Assembly: GCF_026011735.1 (NCBI RefSeq)
Contig: NZ_BRVN01000007.1
Span: 1-64,000, forward strand
Reading direction: 5' to 3'
Source of the DNA: Dietzia sp. NCCP-2495
GTDB lineage: Bacteria > Actinomycetota > Actinomycetes > Mycobacteriales > Mycobacteriaceae
DNA: 64,000 bases
In this document: one piece after another, positions 1-8,114 of the stretch
How positions within the stretch are numbered: position 1 is the first letter of the stretch
How the letters are laid out: every line of letters begins with the position of its first letter
The notes under the pieces: model-generated
The model's database searches: none
Seen by the model: only the letters and a program-made list of their open reading frames with translations
Told to the model about the DNA's origin: nothing
Position numbers and translations under genes: made by a program

Positions 1-752
1 TCGACGATCTCGACCCGCTCGATGACGTGCGTGGTGCGCGGCGTGCCCTGGGGGCTGCCGTCGTCCTCGATCGCCGTGACGGCCTCCATGCCCTCGGTGA
101 CGGTGCCGAAGAGGCTGTACTGCGGGGGCAGCGAGACACCGGCGTCGCCGGTGACGATGAAGAACTGCGAGCCGTTGGTGTCGGGACCGGCGTTGGCCAT
201 GGCCATGGAGCCGACCTCGTACGCGCCGTCCTCGGGGAGCTCGTCGGCGAACTCGTAGCCCGGGCCGCCGGCGCCGGTGCCCTGGGGGTCGCCTCCCTGG
301 ATCATGAAGCCGGGGATGACGCGGTGGAACGAGATGCCGTCGTAGTACTTGTTGCGGGCCAGAAAGACGAAGTTGTTGACGGTCTCGGGCGCGGCGTCCT
401 CGAGCAGGTCCACGGTGACGACGCCGGCGTCGGTGGTGATGCGGGCCGTGTAGTCCACGCCCGGCTCGAGGCACATCTGCGGGGCCTCGGCGAAGACGGT
501 GGCGCGCTCGGTCCTGCCCTCGACCGGCGGACACTCGAGGGAGCCCTCGACGGCCTCGGCGGTCGTCGGTGTGGCGGCCTCGTCCGCCGCGGACGCCCCG
601 TCCGCCGCGGTGGCCCCGCTGGCGGCCTGACCCGACTCGTCGGTGGAGTCGTCGGCGCCGCAGCCGGCCAGGGCCAGCGGGACGGCGAGGGCGAGCACCC
701 CGAGGGTCGAGCGGAGGGCGGGGCGACGGAGGGCGGAGCCGGTGGTGGTCAT
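1..752 (-). CDS. Secreted cyclophilin-type peptidyl-prolyl isomerase lipoprotein (C-terminus beyond window)
   Basis: The leftward reading frame starts at the ATG at 752 and is open to the window edge, so the last residues are missing. The N-terminus has a basic region, a hydrophobic stretch and a lipobox LALAGC, with the lipidated Cys near residue 31. An Ala/Thr/Asp-rich linker of about 40 residues follows, then a cyclophilin domain. Recognisable cyclophilin motifs are FHRVIPGFMIQGGDP (active-site Arg, Phe and Gln), GSQFFIVTGDA and SLFGTV. The family catalyses cis-trans isomerisation of Xaa-Pro bonds. The lipobox places this member on the outer face of the membrane, where it would help fold secreted proteins. 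It is divergent from glfT2 and is not a known part of the arabinogalactan pathway. Family assignment is secure; the physiological client is unknown. Confidence 0.93.
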   Translation of the reverse strand, partial: MTTTGSALRRPALRSTLGVLALAVPLALAGCGADDSTDESGQAASGATAADGASAADEAATPTTAEAVEGSLECPPVEGRTERATVFAEAPQMCLEPGVDYTARITTDAGVVTVDLLEDAAPETVNNFVFLARNKYYDGISFHRVIPGFMIQGGDPQGTGAGGPGYEFADELPEDGAYEVGSMAMANAGPDTNGSQFFIVTGDAGVSLPPQYSLFGTVTEGMEAVTAIEDDGSPQGTPRTTHVIERVEIV

Positions 753-882
753 GGCATGAGCCTAGGTGGGCCCCCGGCCCCGCGTGGTGATCAGGGGTGT
801 CCCGACCCGCCGGGTACGATCGACCCGGCTTTCGATATGCACCGAGGGCGGCGCGGGCCGCTGGGAACGGGGACTCATCCAT

Positions 883-2883
883 ATGGAGCATCACGGCCAC
901 CACGAGCCGGACGACGAGGTCAGGCGCTCGGTCGCGGCTCTCGAGGATCCACGTGGCCTGGAATGCCTCCAGCGCATCATCCTGCCCCGGGCGGGGGAGC
1001 CGCTGGACGTCCGTTCGCTCTACCTGACCGAGGCGTCGACCAACGCCCGGCGCGCACACTCGGACACCCGCACCACCCTCACCGTCGGCGCGGACAGTGA
1101 GGTCTCGTTCGCTACCTACTTCAACGCCTTCGCCGCCGCCTACTGGCGCCGCTGGACCATCCTCGACTCCGTCGTCCTGCGGCTGACCGTCCGCGGCGCC
1201 GGGCGGGTGGACCTGTACCGCTCCAAGATCGACGGCTCGCGCATCGCGATCACCGGCGATGTCGTGGGCAGTCCCGGCGAGGCCGACTCGGTGACGACCG
1301 TCGAGTTCGTCTGCGACCTCGGGCCGTTCGAGGACGGCGGCTGGATCTGGTTCGACCTCACCTCCGACACGGACATCGAGCTCCTCGCGGGCGGCTGGTA
1401 CGCCCCCGTCGCAGCCCCGGCCACCCGACCGGACGCCGGCCCCGACGGTCGCCCCGACGAGTCGGTGCAGGTGCCCAACGACCGCCGCGTGACGATCGGC
1501 ATCCCCACCTTCAACCGGCCCGGCGACGCCGTGGCCGCGCTCAAGGCGCTCACGTCCGACCCCGAGGTGGACGCGGTCATCGACGCCGTCCTCATGCCGG
1601 ACCAGGGTGACCGCAAGGTCCGCGACGAGCCCGGCTTCACCGAGGCCGCCGCCGCACTGGGCGACCGGCTGAGCATCTTCGACCAGGGCAACCTCGGCGG
1701 GTCCGGCGGATACAGCCGCATCATGTACGAGGCACGGCGGCTCACCGATTCGCCGTACATCCTCTATATGGACGACGACATCGAGATCGAGCCCGACTCG
1801 ATCCTGCGGGCCCTGGCGTTCGGCCGCTACTCCAGCGTCCCGATGCTGGTGGGCGGTCAGATGCTCAATCTCCAGGAGCGCAGCCACCTCCACACCATGG
1901 GCGAAGTGGTGGGTGCCCACGACTTCATGTGGACCGCCGCCCCCCACGCGGACTACGACTACGACTTCTCCCGCTACCCGCTGACGGACCGCGAGAACCC
2001 CAAGCCGCTGCACCGCCGCATCGACGTGGACTACAACGGCTGGTGGATGTGCCTCATCCCGCGCGTGGTCGCCGAGAAGATCGGCCAGCCGCTGCCGCTG
2101 TTCATCAAGTGGGACGACGCCGAGTACGGGCTCCGCGCCCGCCGGGCCGGCCACCCCACTGTCACCATGCCGGGCGTGGCGATCTGGCACATGGCGTGGT
2201 CGGACAAGGACGACGCGATCGACTGGCAGGCCTACTTTCACCTGCGCAACCGGCTCGTGGTGGCCTCGCTCTACCACGACGGTGACCACAAGGGGATCAT
2301 GCAGTCCAGCCTCAAGGCGCTGGTCAAGCACCTCGTCTGCCTCGAGTACTCGACCGTGGCGATCCAGATCGAGGCCATCCGCGACTTCCTCCGCGGACCC
2401 GAGGCCCTGTACGAGCTCCTCCCGACCGCCCTGCCCAAGATCCGCGCCATGCGTGCCGAATTCCCCGACGCCGTCGTCGTCGGATCCGCGGTCGACCTCC
2501 CCGCCCCGTCGGGCGGCCCCGCCGGCATCCACACCGAACCCAAGGGCAAGGCCCGCAAGATCGTGGCACTGGCCAGGGGACTCGCGCACACCCTCTCGCG
2601 CGATGACAAGGCGCACCACGAGGTGCCCCAGGCCAACTTCCCGCCCATCGAGGCGCGCTGGTACTCCTTGAGCCGCGTCGACGGCGCCACCGTCACCACC
2701 GCCGACGGGCGAGGCGTGGTCTACCGCAAGCGCGACCGTGACAAGGCCGCCGCGTTGTTCTCCGAGTCTGTCGCGGCTCACCGCGAGCTGTATCGCCGCT
2801 TCCCCGAGATGCGGCGGCGCTACCGTGATGCCCATACGGAACTCGTGACCAAGGAGGCCTGGAGCCGTGTCTTCGACGCCTGA
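883..2883 (+). CDS. glfT2: Galactofuranosyltransferase GlfT2 (bifunctional galactan polymerase)
   Basis: The 666-residue protein resembles mycobacterial GlfT2 (637 aa), the processive enzyme that builds the galactan of arabinogalactan from UDP-galactofuranose with alternating beta-1,5 and beta-1,6 links. The N-terminal beta-rich domain is followed by a GT2 (GT-A) domain from about residue 190. It contains the metal/UDP-binding triad DDD at 297-299 and the WDDAEYG acceptor/catalytic-base motif at 410-412, plus the GWWMCLIP segment near 385. An upstream in-frame ATG at 766 exists. I chose the ATG at 883 because the protein starting MEHHGHH then fits the family's N-terminus, although the ribosome binding site is weak. 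A TACGAT -10-like hexamer lies at 815-820. The gene overlaps the next one by 17 bases. The usual upstream neighbour glf (UDP-galactopyranose mutase) is not here. Confidence 0.95.
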   Translation: MEHHGHHEPDDEVRRSVAALEDPRGLECLQRIILPRAGEPLDVRSLYLTEASTNARRAHSDTRTTLTVGADSEVSFATYFNAFAAAYWRRWTILDSVVLRLTVRGAGRVDLYRSKIDGSRIAITGDVVGSPGEADSVTTVEFVCDLGPFEDGGWIWFDLTSDTDIELLAGGWYAPVAAPATRPDAGPDGRPDESVQVPNDRRVTIGIPTFNRPGDAVAALKALTSDPEVDAVIDAVLMPDQGDRKVRDEPGFTEAAAALGDRLSIFDQGNLGGSGGYSRIMYEARRLTDSPYILYMDDDIEIEPDSILRALAFGRYSSVPMLVGGQMLNLQERSHLHTMGEVVGAHDFMWTAAPHADYDYDFSRYPLTDRENPKPLHRRIDVDYNGWWMCLIPRVVAEKIGQPLPLFIKWDDAEYGLRARRAGHPTVTMPGVAIWHMAWSDKDDAIDWQAYFHLRNRLVVASLYHDGDHKGIMQSSLKALVKHLVCLEYSTVAIQIEAIRDFLRGPEALYELLPTALPKIRAMRAEFPDAVVVGSAVDLPAPSGGPAGIHTEPKGKARKIVALARGLAHTLSRDDKAHHEVPQANFPPIEARWYSLSRVDGATVTTADGRGVVYRKRDRDKAAALFSESVAAHRELYRRFPEMRRRYRDAHTELVTKEAWSRVFDA

Positions 2884-3496
2884 CCCCACCACACCGCAGG
2901 TGGAGATCCCCGTCCCCACCGGCGAGGTGCGCCTGCTGTCCGAGATCCAGGGCCGGCTGCTCGCGGTCCCCGGTTCGCGCGAGACCGCCGTGACGCTGTC
3001 CCACGTCGGAGAGCACGCGCTGGGCTGGATCGCCATCGCCGGCGCCGGCGTGGCACTCGACCCCGCGCGGCGCGGCCGCTGGGCCATGGTCGGCGTGGGG
3101 GCGTTCGGGGCGCACGCGGCCTCGGTCGTGATCAAGCGCATCGTCCGTCGTCGTCGGCCCCATCACCCCAGCGTGACGGTGGGGGTCGGTACCCCCTCCA
3201 AGCTCAGCTTCCCGTCGTCCCACGCCACCTCGACCACCGCGTTCGCCCTGCTCGCGGGGTCGGTGACCGGTGTTTCGATCGCGCCCGCGCTCGTGCCGCT
3301 GATGCTGGCGTCCAGGCTCGCGCTCGGAGTCCACTACCCTTCGGATGTGCTCGGCGGTGCCGCGGTCGGTGTCGGCTGTGCGGCGCTGACACGTGCCGTC
3401 TGGCCCACCGAGGTCGTCCAGAACGTGCTGCCCGGCGCGCTGCGTGACAGCGCGGCAGGGCGAGGTGCCACAGAGAATCCCGAGGAGAATCGATGA
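2867..3496 (+). CDS. PAP2-family phosphatase, probable decaprenylphosphoryl-5-phosphoribose phosphatase (Rv3807c type)
   Basis: This 209-residue membrane protein belongs to the PAP2 phosphatase superfamily. The three catalytic signature blocks are visible: KRIVRRRRP (KX6RP type), PSSHATST with the catalytic His, and SRLALGVHYPSD with the second His. In mycobacteria the gene at this position removes the 5-phosphate from decaprenylphosphoryl-phosphoribose, giving the substrate oxidised by DprE1/DprE2 to decaprenylphosphoryl-arabinose. It starts at GTG 2867, with AAGGAGG nine bases upstream inside the end of glfT2. Its stop overlaps the ubiA start as ATGA, which suggests translational coupling of consecutive pathway steps. 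The family call is firm. The exact substrate rests on synteny. Confidence 0.88.
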   Translation: MSSTPDPTTPQVEIPVPTGEVRLLSEIQGRLLAVPGSRETAVTLSHVGEHALGWIAIAGAGVALDPARRGRWAMVGVGAFGAHAASVVIKRIVRRRRPHHPSVTVGVGTPSKLSFPSSHATSTTAFALLAGSVTGVSIAPALVPLMLASRLALGVHYPSDVLGGAAVGVGCAALTRAVWPTEVVQNVLPGALRDSAAGRGATENPEENR

Positions 3497-4527
3497 CCGA
3501 TCAGACCGGAGCGCCGGCCACCCGGGGCGGGGGAGACCACCAGCTCTTCGGCGCCGAGCCGCACACGGCCAACGAGATCGACGACATCGCCGACGCCGCC
3601 GAGGAGGCCAAGGGCGCCCCGCCCAAGAACCTCCTCGACGGCATGATCAAGGCACTGCGCCCGCGGCAGTGGGTCAAGAACGTCCTCGTGATCGCGGCCC
3701 CCGCGGCCGCTGGCTCGCAGACGCTGACGGACACGACCGTCCTGTTCCACGTGTTCATCGCCTTCGCGGCGTTCTGCATGGCCGCCTCGAGCGTGTACCT
3801 CATCAACGACGCGATGGACGTCGAGGCCGACCGGGCCCACCCCACCAAGCGCTTCCGTCCCATCGCGGCCGGCGTGCTCCCCGTGCCGATGGCGTACGTG
3901 ATGGCGGTGGTGCTCATCATCGCGTCCATCGGCATCTCGCTCGCGTTCGCGCACCCGGCCCTGGCGATCGTCGTGGCCGTGTACATCGTGCTGCAGCTCA
4001 TGTACTGCTTCGGGCTCAAGCACCAGCCCGTGCTCGACATCGCCTTCGTCTCCTCCGGCTTCCTCCTTCGCGCGGTGGCCGGCGGCGCGGCGGCCGAGGT
4101 CGCCATCTCGCAGTGGTTCCTGCTGGTCATGGCGTTCGGCTCCCTGTTCATGGCCGCGGGTAAGCGCTACGCCGAGCTCAACCTGCACCTGCAGACCGGC
4201 GCCAAGATCCGCAAGGCGCTGGAGAGCTACACGCCCACCTACCTCCGTTTCGTCTGGACGCTCTCGGCCACGGTGCTCGTGCTCTGCTACGCCCTGTGGG
4301 CGTACGACCGGGGCGAGGATCCGGATTCGGTCAACGGCGCGGGGATCTGGCTGCAGATCTCGATCGTCCCCTTCACGATCGCCGTCCTGCGCTACGCGGT
4401 GGACGTGGACAAGGCCCAGGCCGGCGAGCCGGAGGACATCGCCCTCGGCGACCGGGTCCTGCAGGTCCTCGCCGCCCTGTGGGTGCTCACCGTGGTGATC
4501 GGTGTCTACGTCGTCCCGTCACTCTGA
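3493..4527 (+). CDS. ubiA: Decaprenyl-phosphate phosphoribosyltransferase UbiA (DPPR synthase)
   Basis: The 344-residue polytopic UbiA-superfamily prenyltransferase corresponds to mycobacterial Rv3806c. It transfers 5-phosphoribose from PRPP to decaprenyl phosphate, the first committed step to the arabinose donor DPA. The catalytic Asp-rich motif NDAMDVEADR and the following HPTKRFRPIA are clear, and RPRQWVKN opens the membrane domain. The protein carries about 40 extra hydrophilic, acidic residues at the N-terminus compared with the roughly 300-residue mycobacterial enzyme. The start at ATG 3493 overlaps the upstream stop by four bases. Around eight to nine hydrophobic segments are evident. 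The neighbouring phosphatase and AftB act before and after it in the same pathway. Confidence 0.94.
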   Translation: MTDQTGAPATRGGGDHQLFGAEPHTANEIDDIADAAEEAKGAPPKNLLDGMIKALRPRQWVKNVLVIAAPAAAGSQTLTDTTVLFHVFIAFAAFCMAASSVYLINDAMDVEADRAHPTKRFRPIAAGVLPVPMAYVMAVVLIIASIGISLAFAHPALAIVVAVYIVLQLMYCFGLKHQPVLDIAFVSSGFLLRAVAGGAAAEVAISQWFLLVMAFGSLFMAAGKRYAELNLHLQTGAKIRKALESYTPTYLRFVWTLSATVLVLCYALWAYDRGEDPDSVNGAGIWLQISIVPFTIAVLRYAVDVDKAQAGEPEDIALGDRVLQVLAALWVLTVVIGVYVVPSL

Positions 4528-4540
4528 CGCAGGGGCGCCG

Positions 4541-6586
4541 GTGAACGAGGTCGCGGCGGGGTCGACGAACGAGGTCGCGGCGGGGGACCCATGGCGGTGG
4601 GCGCGGCCGGTCTTCTGGGCCGGACTGGTCGCGGTGGTGGCGGTCTTCTTCGCGGGTGCGTGGCAGCGCCGGTGGATCGCCGACGACGGGCTGATCGTCC
4701 TGCGTACCGTCCGCAATCTCATCGCCGGCAACGGCCCGGTGTTCAACGCCGGCGAGCGCGTGGAGTCCAACACCTCGACGCTGTGGACCTACGTCATCTA
4801 CTTCACCCACGAGGTGACCGGCGGCCGTCTCGAACTGGTGGTGCTGGGGGTGGCTCTGACCCTGAGCATGGCGGCGGTCGTGCTGGCCATGCTCGGCACC
4901 CGGGTCCTGTATCGCGGCACCCGCGCGGCCCCGGTGGGCACGCCGATGGTCCTGCTGCCGTTCGGCGTGCTGGTCTACGTCATGCTGCCGCCGGCTCGCG
5001 ACTTCGCGACCTCGGGCCTGGAGACGGGTCTGGTGATCTGCTGGATCGGCGCGATGTGGCTGGGCATGCAGCTGTGGGCGCGCTCCGGGCATCGGGAGCA
5101 CCGCGTCGGGTTGCCGACCCTGTGGACGGCGCTGCTCGCGTTCGTCGCCGGACTGGGCCCGTTGGTGCGGCCGGAAATGGCGCTGGCCGCGGTCGTGTTC
5201 CTGGGCCTGATGGCGGCCGCGCGGCAGTCGTGGCGGCACCTGGGCTGGTTGGTCGTGATCGCCGGCGCCGTGCCCGTGCTGTACCAGGTCTGGCGCATGT
5301 CGTACTACGCCCTGCCGTATCCGCTGACGGCCGTGGCAAAGGACGCGGGCGGGTCCAAGTGGGGCCGCGGCCTCGACTACCTGTGGAACCTCCTCTCGCC
5401 GTATGTACTGCTGTTGCCGCTCGCCGCGGTGCTGATCGCCGGGCTGGTCTGCCTGTGGGCCTACGCCGGTCGACTCCCCGGTGCCCTCGGTCCTGAAGCG
5501 CGCGGCGGGTTCCTCGCGCGCGGCGGGTTCCTTCCGCGCGGCGGGGGAGAGAAGACCAAGTCCGACGACGACGAGGCCGGCCGTCTGCTCCGCCTGCGGG
5601 ACGGGGTGCGCTCGACCCGGGTCGTCACCCTCGCGTTCCTGGTCGTGGCCGCGATCATGCTCCTGTACGTCACACGCGTCGGCGGCGACTTCATGCACGG
5701 CCGCGTACTGCTGCCCTCGCTCTTCCTGTTCCTGCTGCCGGTCGCGGTGCTGCCGCTTCCCGCGGGTGCGGCGCGGGGGACCGAGGACGCGCGCACGCGG
5801 CGGATCGCTGTGCCGGTCGGCGCCGCGGCGTGGCTCGTCGTCGTCGGCTGGGCCGTGACGATCCAGGTCACCCAGGACCCGTTCCGCGACGAACCGGAGT
5901 CGATCACCTCGGCGGGGATCGTCGACGAGCGGCAGTTCTACATCCAGCGCACCGGGCACCTACACCCGCTGCTCGCGGACGACTATCTCGACTTCCCGCG
6001 CATGCGTGCGTTGGTGCAGGACGTCTCCACCAACCGGACGGGCGCGGTGTTCCTGCCGGTGCCCGGTTTCCAGGACCGGTGGGACGTGGTCTCCTACGAC
6101 CATCCCCTGCCGGGGCTGGCACCGTTCGAGCTGCCGGAGGATCCGCAGAAGACGGTGGTGTTCCTCAATCTCGGCATGACGAGCATGAACCTCCCGTTGG
6201 ACGTCAAGGTCTACGACACGGTGGGGCTGGCGGCCCCGCTGGCGGCGCACACGGACCGGATGGAGGACGCGCGGATCGGGCACGACAAGTTCCTGCCGTA
6301 CGACTGGGTGCTCGCGGAGACGGGGGTCATCGAGGATCCTGTGAACTTCCCCAGATGGATCGATGTGAACTGGGTGAACCAGGCCGAGGTGGCGTTGCAG
6401 TGCCCGGCGACGCAGGCGCTCATCGACTCGTACTCGGCTCCGTTGACCCTGGAACGGCGCTGGTCGAACCTCGTGAACGCATTCTCATTCGCCGAGTATC
6501 GGATGAACAGAATCCCTGCGTATGAGGTCCAGAGGTGCGGTCTGCCCATGCCGGACGAAGTGGAGAAGTATCAGGGCACTCGGTAG
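4541..6586 (+). CDS. aftB: Terminal beta-1,2-arabinofuranosyltransferase AftB
   Basis: This GT-C membrane protein of about 680 residues corresponds to Rv3805c. It adds the terminal beta-1,2-linked arabinofuranose, the site later esterified by mycolates, using decaprenylphosphoryl-arabinose. The GT-C signature Asp pair lies in RRWIADDGLIVLRTVRN near the first extracytoplasmic loop. Many hydrophobic segments follow, with a long soluble C-terminal domain. I prefer the GTG at 4541, preceded by CAGGGG; an in-frame GTG at 4502 inside ubiA is the alternative. A cytosolic-type loop contains an in-frame tandem repeat (bases 5498-5547) encoding RGGF/L units, which the mycobacterial enzyme lacks. A gap of 13 bases to ubiA suggests one operon. 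Confidence 0.92.
   Translation: MNEVAAGSTNEVAAGDPWRWARPVFWAGLVAVVAVFFAGAWQRRWIADDGLIVLRTVRNLIAGNGPVFNAGERVESNTSTLWTYVIYFTHEVTGGRLELVVLGVALTLSMAAVVLAMLGTRVLYRGTRAAPVGTPMVLLPFGVLVYVMLPPARDFATSGLETGLVICWIGAMWLGMQLWARSGHREHRVGLPTLWTALLAFVAGLGPLVRPEMALAAVVFLGLMAAARQSWRHLGWLVVIAGAVPVLYQVWRMSYYALPYPLTAVAKDAGGSKWGRGLDYLWNLLSPYVLLLPLAAVLIAGLVCLWAYAGRLPGALGPEARGGFLARGGFLPRGGGEKTKSDDDEAGRLLRLRDGVRSTRVVTLAFLVVAAIMLLYVTRVGGDFMHGRVLLPSLFLFLLPVAVLPLPAGAARGTEDARTRRIAVPVGAAAWLVVVGWAVTIQVTQDPFRDEPESITSAGIVDERQFYIQRTGHLHPLLADDYLDFPRMRALVQDVSTNRTGAVFLPVPGFQDRWDVVSYDHPLPGLAPFELPEDPQKTVVFLNLGMTSMNLPLDVKVYDTVGLAAPLAAHTDRMEDARIGHDKFLPYDWVLAETGVIEDPVNFPRWIDVNWVNQAEVALQCPATQALIDSYSAPLTLERRWSNLVNAFSFAEYRMNRIPAYEVQRCGLPMPDEVEKYQGTR
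5498..5547 (+). repeat. In-frame 18-bp tandem repeat inside aftB
   Basis: Two consecutive 18-base units, GCGCGCGGCGGGTTCCTC and GCGCGCGGCGGGTTCCTT, plus a partial third encode ARGGFLARGGFLPRGGG in a hydrophilic loop between membrane segments. The unit length is a multiple of three, so copy-number change would keep the frame. Confidence 0.8.
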
Positions 6587-6598
6587 GGTAGCGCCTGC

Positions 6599-6622
6599 TG
6601 TTGTCTCGAAACGATAACAACA
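6599..6622. promoter_or_regulatory. Inverted repeat TGTTGT-N12-ACAACA in the mycolyltransferase leader
   Basis: A symmetric TGTTGT/ACAACA pair with a 12-base spacer sits just after aftB. A second pair, GCGACA-N7-TGTCGC, lies at 6668-6686. Both are in the 185-base region before the first mycolyltransferase and could be operator sites. No regulator is assigned. Confidence 0.3.
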
Positions 6623-6771
6623 TGGGGTCGATTGGGCCCCCGCCCTGTAACACCTGTCCCAGGATGCGCGACAGTAACGATGTCGCAGTTCCGACCCTCA
6701 CCTGGTGGGGTCGGTCCGATGGACGTCACCGATGCCTCGCGGGGCACCAGGAACGAACAAAGGAACCACGC

Positions 6772-7869
6772 ATGTCCCACTCCACCCTCCGGCGTAAGCT
6801 CGCTGCCGGATTCACCGCGCTGGCCACGGCCGCCGGGCTCCTCGCCGGCGCCCCGGCAGTCGTCAACGCGCAGTCGGCCGGATCGGCTGGTTCCTCCGCG
6901 CCCGCGCCGGCACCGCAGTTCCAGCCCGCGCCGGGTAACGAGAACCCGGTCGGGTTCCGTCACTGGCTGCGTCCGGGCTGCGTCTGGGATCCGGTGCAGT
7001 CGTGGGTGCAGCTGTGTGAGGTCTGGTCGCCCGCCATGAACCGCCACATCAAGGTCCAGGTCCAGCCGGCCCGTTTCGGCGGCAACGCCGGTTTGTACCT
7101 CCTCGACGGCCTGCGTGCCCGCGACGACTGGAACGCGTGGACCCACGACGCCCAGGCTCAGCGCATCTTCCTGCAGGACAACATCACGCTGGTCATGCCC
7201 GTCGGCGGCCAGGTGTCCTTCTACTCCGACTGGCAGCGGCCCATCAACCTCGGTGGCAACCTGCTCGAGTACAAGTACGAGACGTTCCTGTCCGAGGAGC
7301 TCCCGGGCTACCTCGCGGCCCACTTCGGCGTCCGTCGCGACAACAACGCGATCGCCGGTTTGTCCATGGGCGGATCCGCCGCCGCGACCCTCGCGGCCCA
7401 CCACCCGGACCAGTTCAAGCAAGTCTCGGTGTTCTCCGGCTACATGAACCCCACCGCGCCGGGCATGTACTCCATGATCCCGCTGGCGATGTTCGACCAG
7501 TGCAAGTGTGACCCGTTCGCCATGTGGGGCCTGCCGGGCTCGCCCGAGTGGGGCGCGCACGATCCGCTGCTCAATGCCGACAAGCTGCGCGACATCCCGA
7601 TGTACGTCACCGCCGGCTCGGCCATCCCCGGCCAGTACGACCAGCCGTCCAGCTTGCAGGCCGTGTTCAACACCTTCAACGGCATCATCCTCGAGGGTCT
7701 GTCCCGCGGCTCGACCCTGGCGTTCCAGAACACGATGAACGCGGCCCCGAACAAGGCCGTCTTCAACTACCGGACCACCGGCATCCACGGCTGGGGCTAC
7801 TGGAACGACGACCTCATCGCCGCCCGGTCGACCCAGATCCTTGACGTGATGAACGCCCACGCCTGGTGA
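6772..7869 (+). CDS. Secreted mycolyltransferase (antigen 85 family)
   Basis: The 365-residue protein has a signal peptide ending near AVVNA (about residue 35), a short Ser/Ala/Pro linker, and an alpha/beta-hydrolase domain of the antigen 85/corynebacterial mycolyltransferase family. The nucleophile elbow GLSMGG puts the catalytic Ser at 198. The conserved block GIHGWGYW near the C-terminus carries the catalytic His at 339. The family transfers mycolic acid between trehalose monomycolate molecules or onto arabinogalactan outside the membrane. The ATG at 6772 is chosen because AGGA lies seven bases upstream and the signal peptide then starts correctly; the frame is open further upstream to 6601. 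The 185-base leader separates it from aftB, so it probably has its own promoter. Confidence 0.94.
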   Translation: MSHSTLRRKLAAGFTALATAAGLLAGAPAVVNAQSAGSAGSSAPAPAPQFQPAPGNENPVGFRHWLRPGCVWDPVQSWVQLCEVWSPAMNRHIKVQVQPARFGGNAGLYLLDGLRARDDWNAWTHDAQAQRIFLQDNITLVMPVGGQVSFYSDWQRPINLGGNLLEYKYETFLSEELPGYLAAHFGVRRDNNAIAGLSMGGSAAATLAAHHPDQFKQVSVFSGYMNPTAPGMYSMIPLAMFDQCKCDPFAMWGLPGSPEWGAHDPLLNADKLRDIPMYVTAGSAIPGQYDQPSSLQAVFNTFNGIILEGLSRGSTLAFQNTMNAAPNKAVFNYRTTGIHGWGYWNDDLIAARSTQILDVMNAHAW

Positions 7870-7884
7870 TCTGACCGACGAATA

Positions 7885-7952
7885 GGACTCCCGTCAGCGA
7901 GTCCTCACCCGTAACACAGGGGCCCCGTGCGTAAATTCACGTGCGGGGCCCC
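7885..7952 (+). terminator. Double hairpin after first mycolyltransferase
   Basis: Two hairpins follow the stop codon. The first has stem GGACTC/GAGTCC with an 8-base loop (7885-7904). The second has GGGGCCCCG/CGGGGCCCC arms (7919-7952) around a partly paired loop. There is no U tract, as is common in high-G+C actinobacteria. They probably separate the transcripts of the two mycolyltransferase genes. Confidence 0.6.
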
Positions 7953-8114
7953 GGTCGTATGTCATGACCACCGTGTACGGCCGTGGGAGGGGAAACCACG
8001 GACTCGTCGCGGATCCGGGTCCCTGGAGACCGGTGTGCCCGGCCGACCCAGGCCGTCCGTGCACCTGCTCCTGCACCACCTTCCGGACGACGCGGCAAGA
8101 AAGAGATCAGCATC

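Noticed and set aside
6647-7913. GTAAC motifs before both mycolyltransferases as MtrA sites
   Set aside because: Spacing and arrangement do not match the known direct-repeat site, and five-base motifs are expected by chance.
7930-8110. Possible riboswitch in the leader of the LGFP mycolyltransferase
   Set aside because: I looked for the conserved cores of the c-di-AMP class and did not find them; only simple inverted repeats are present.
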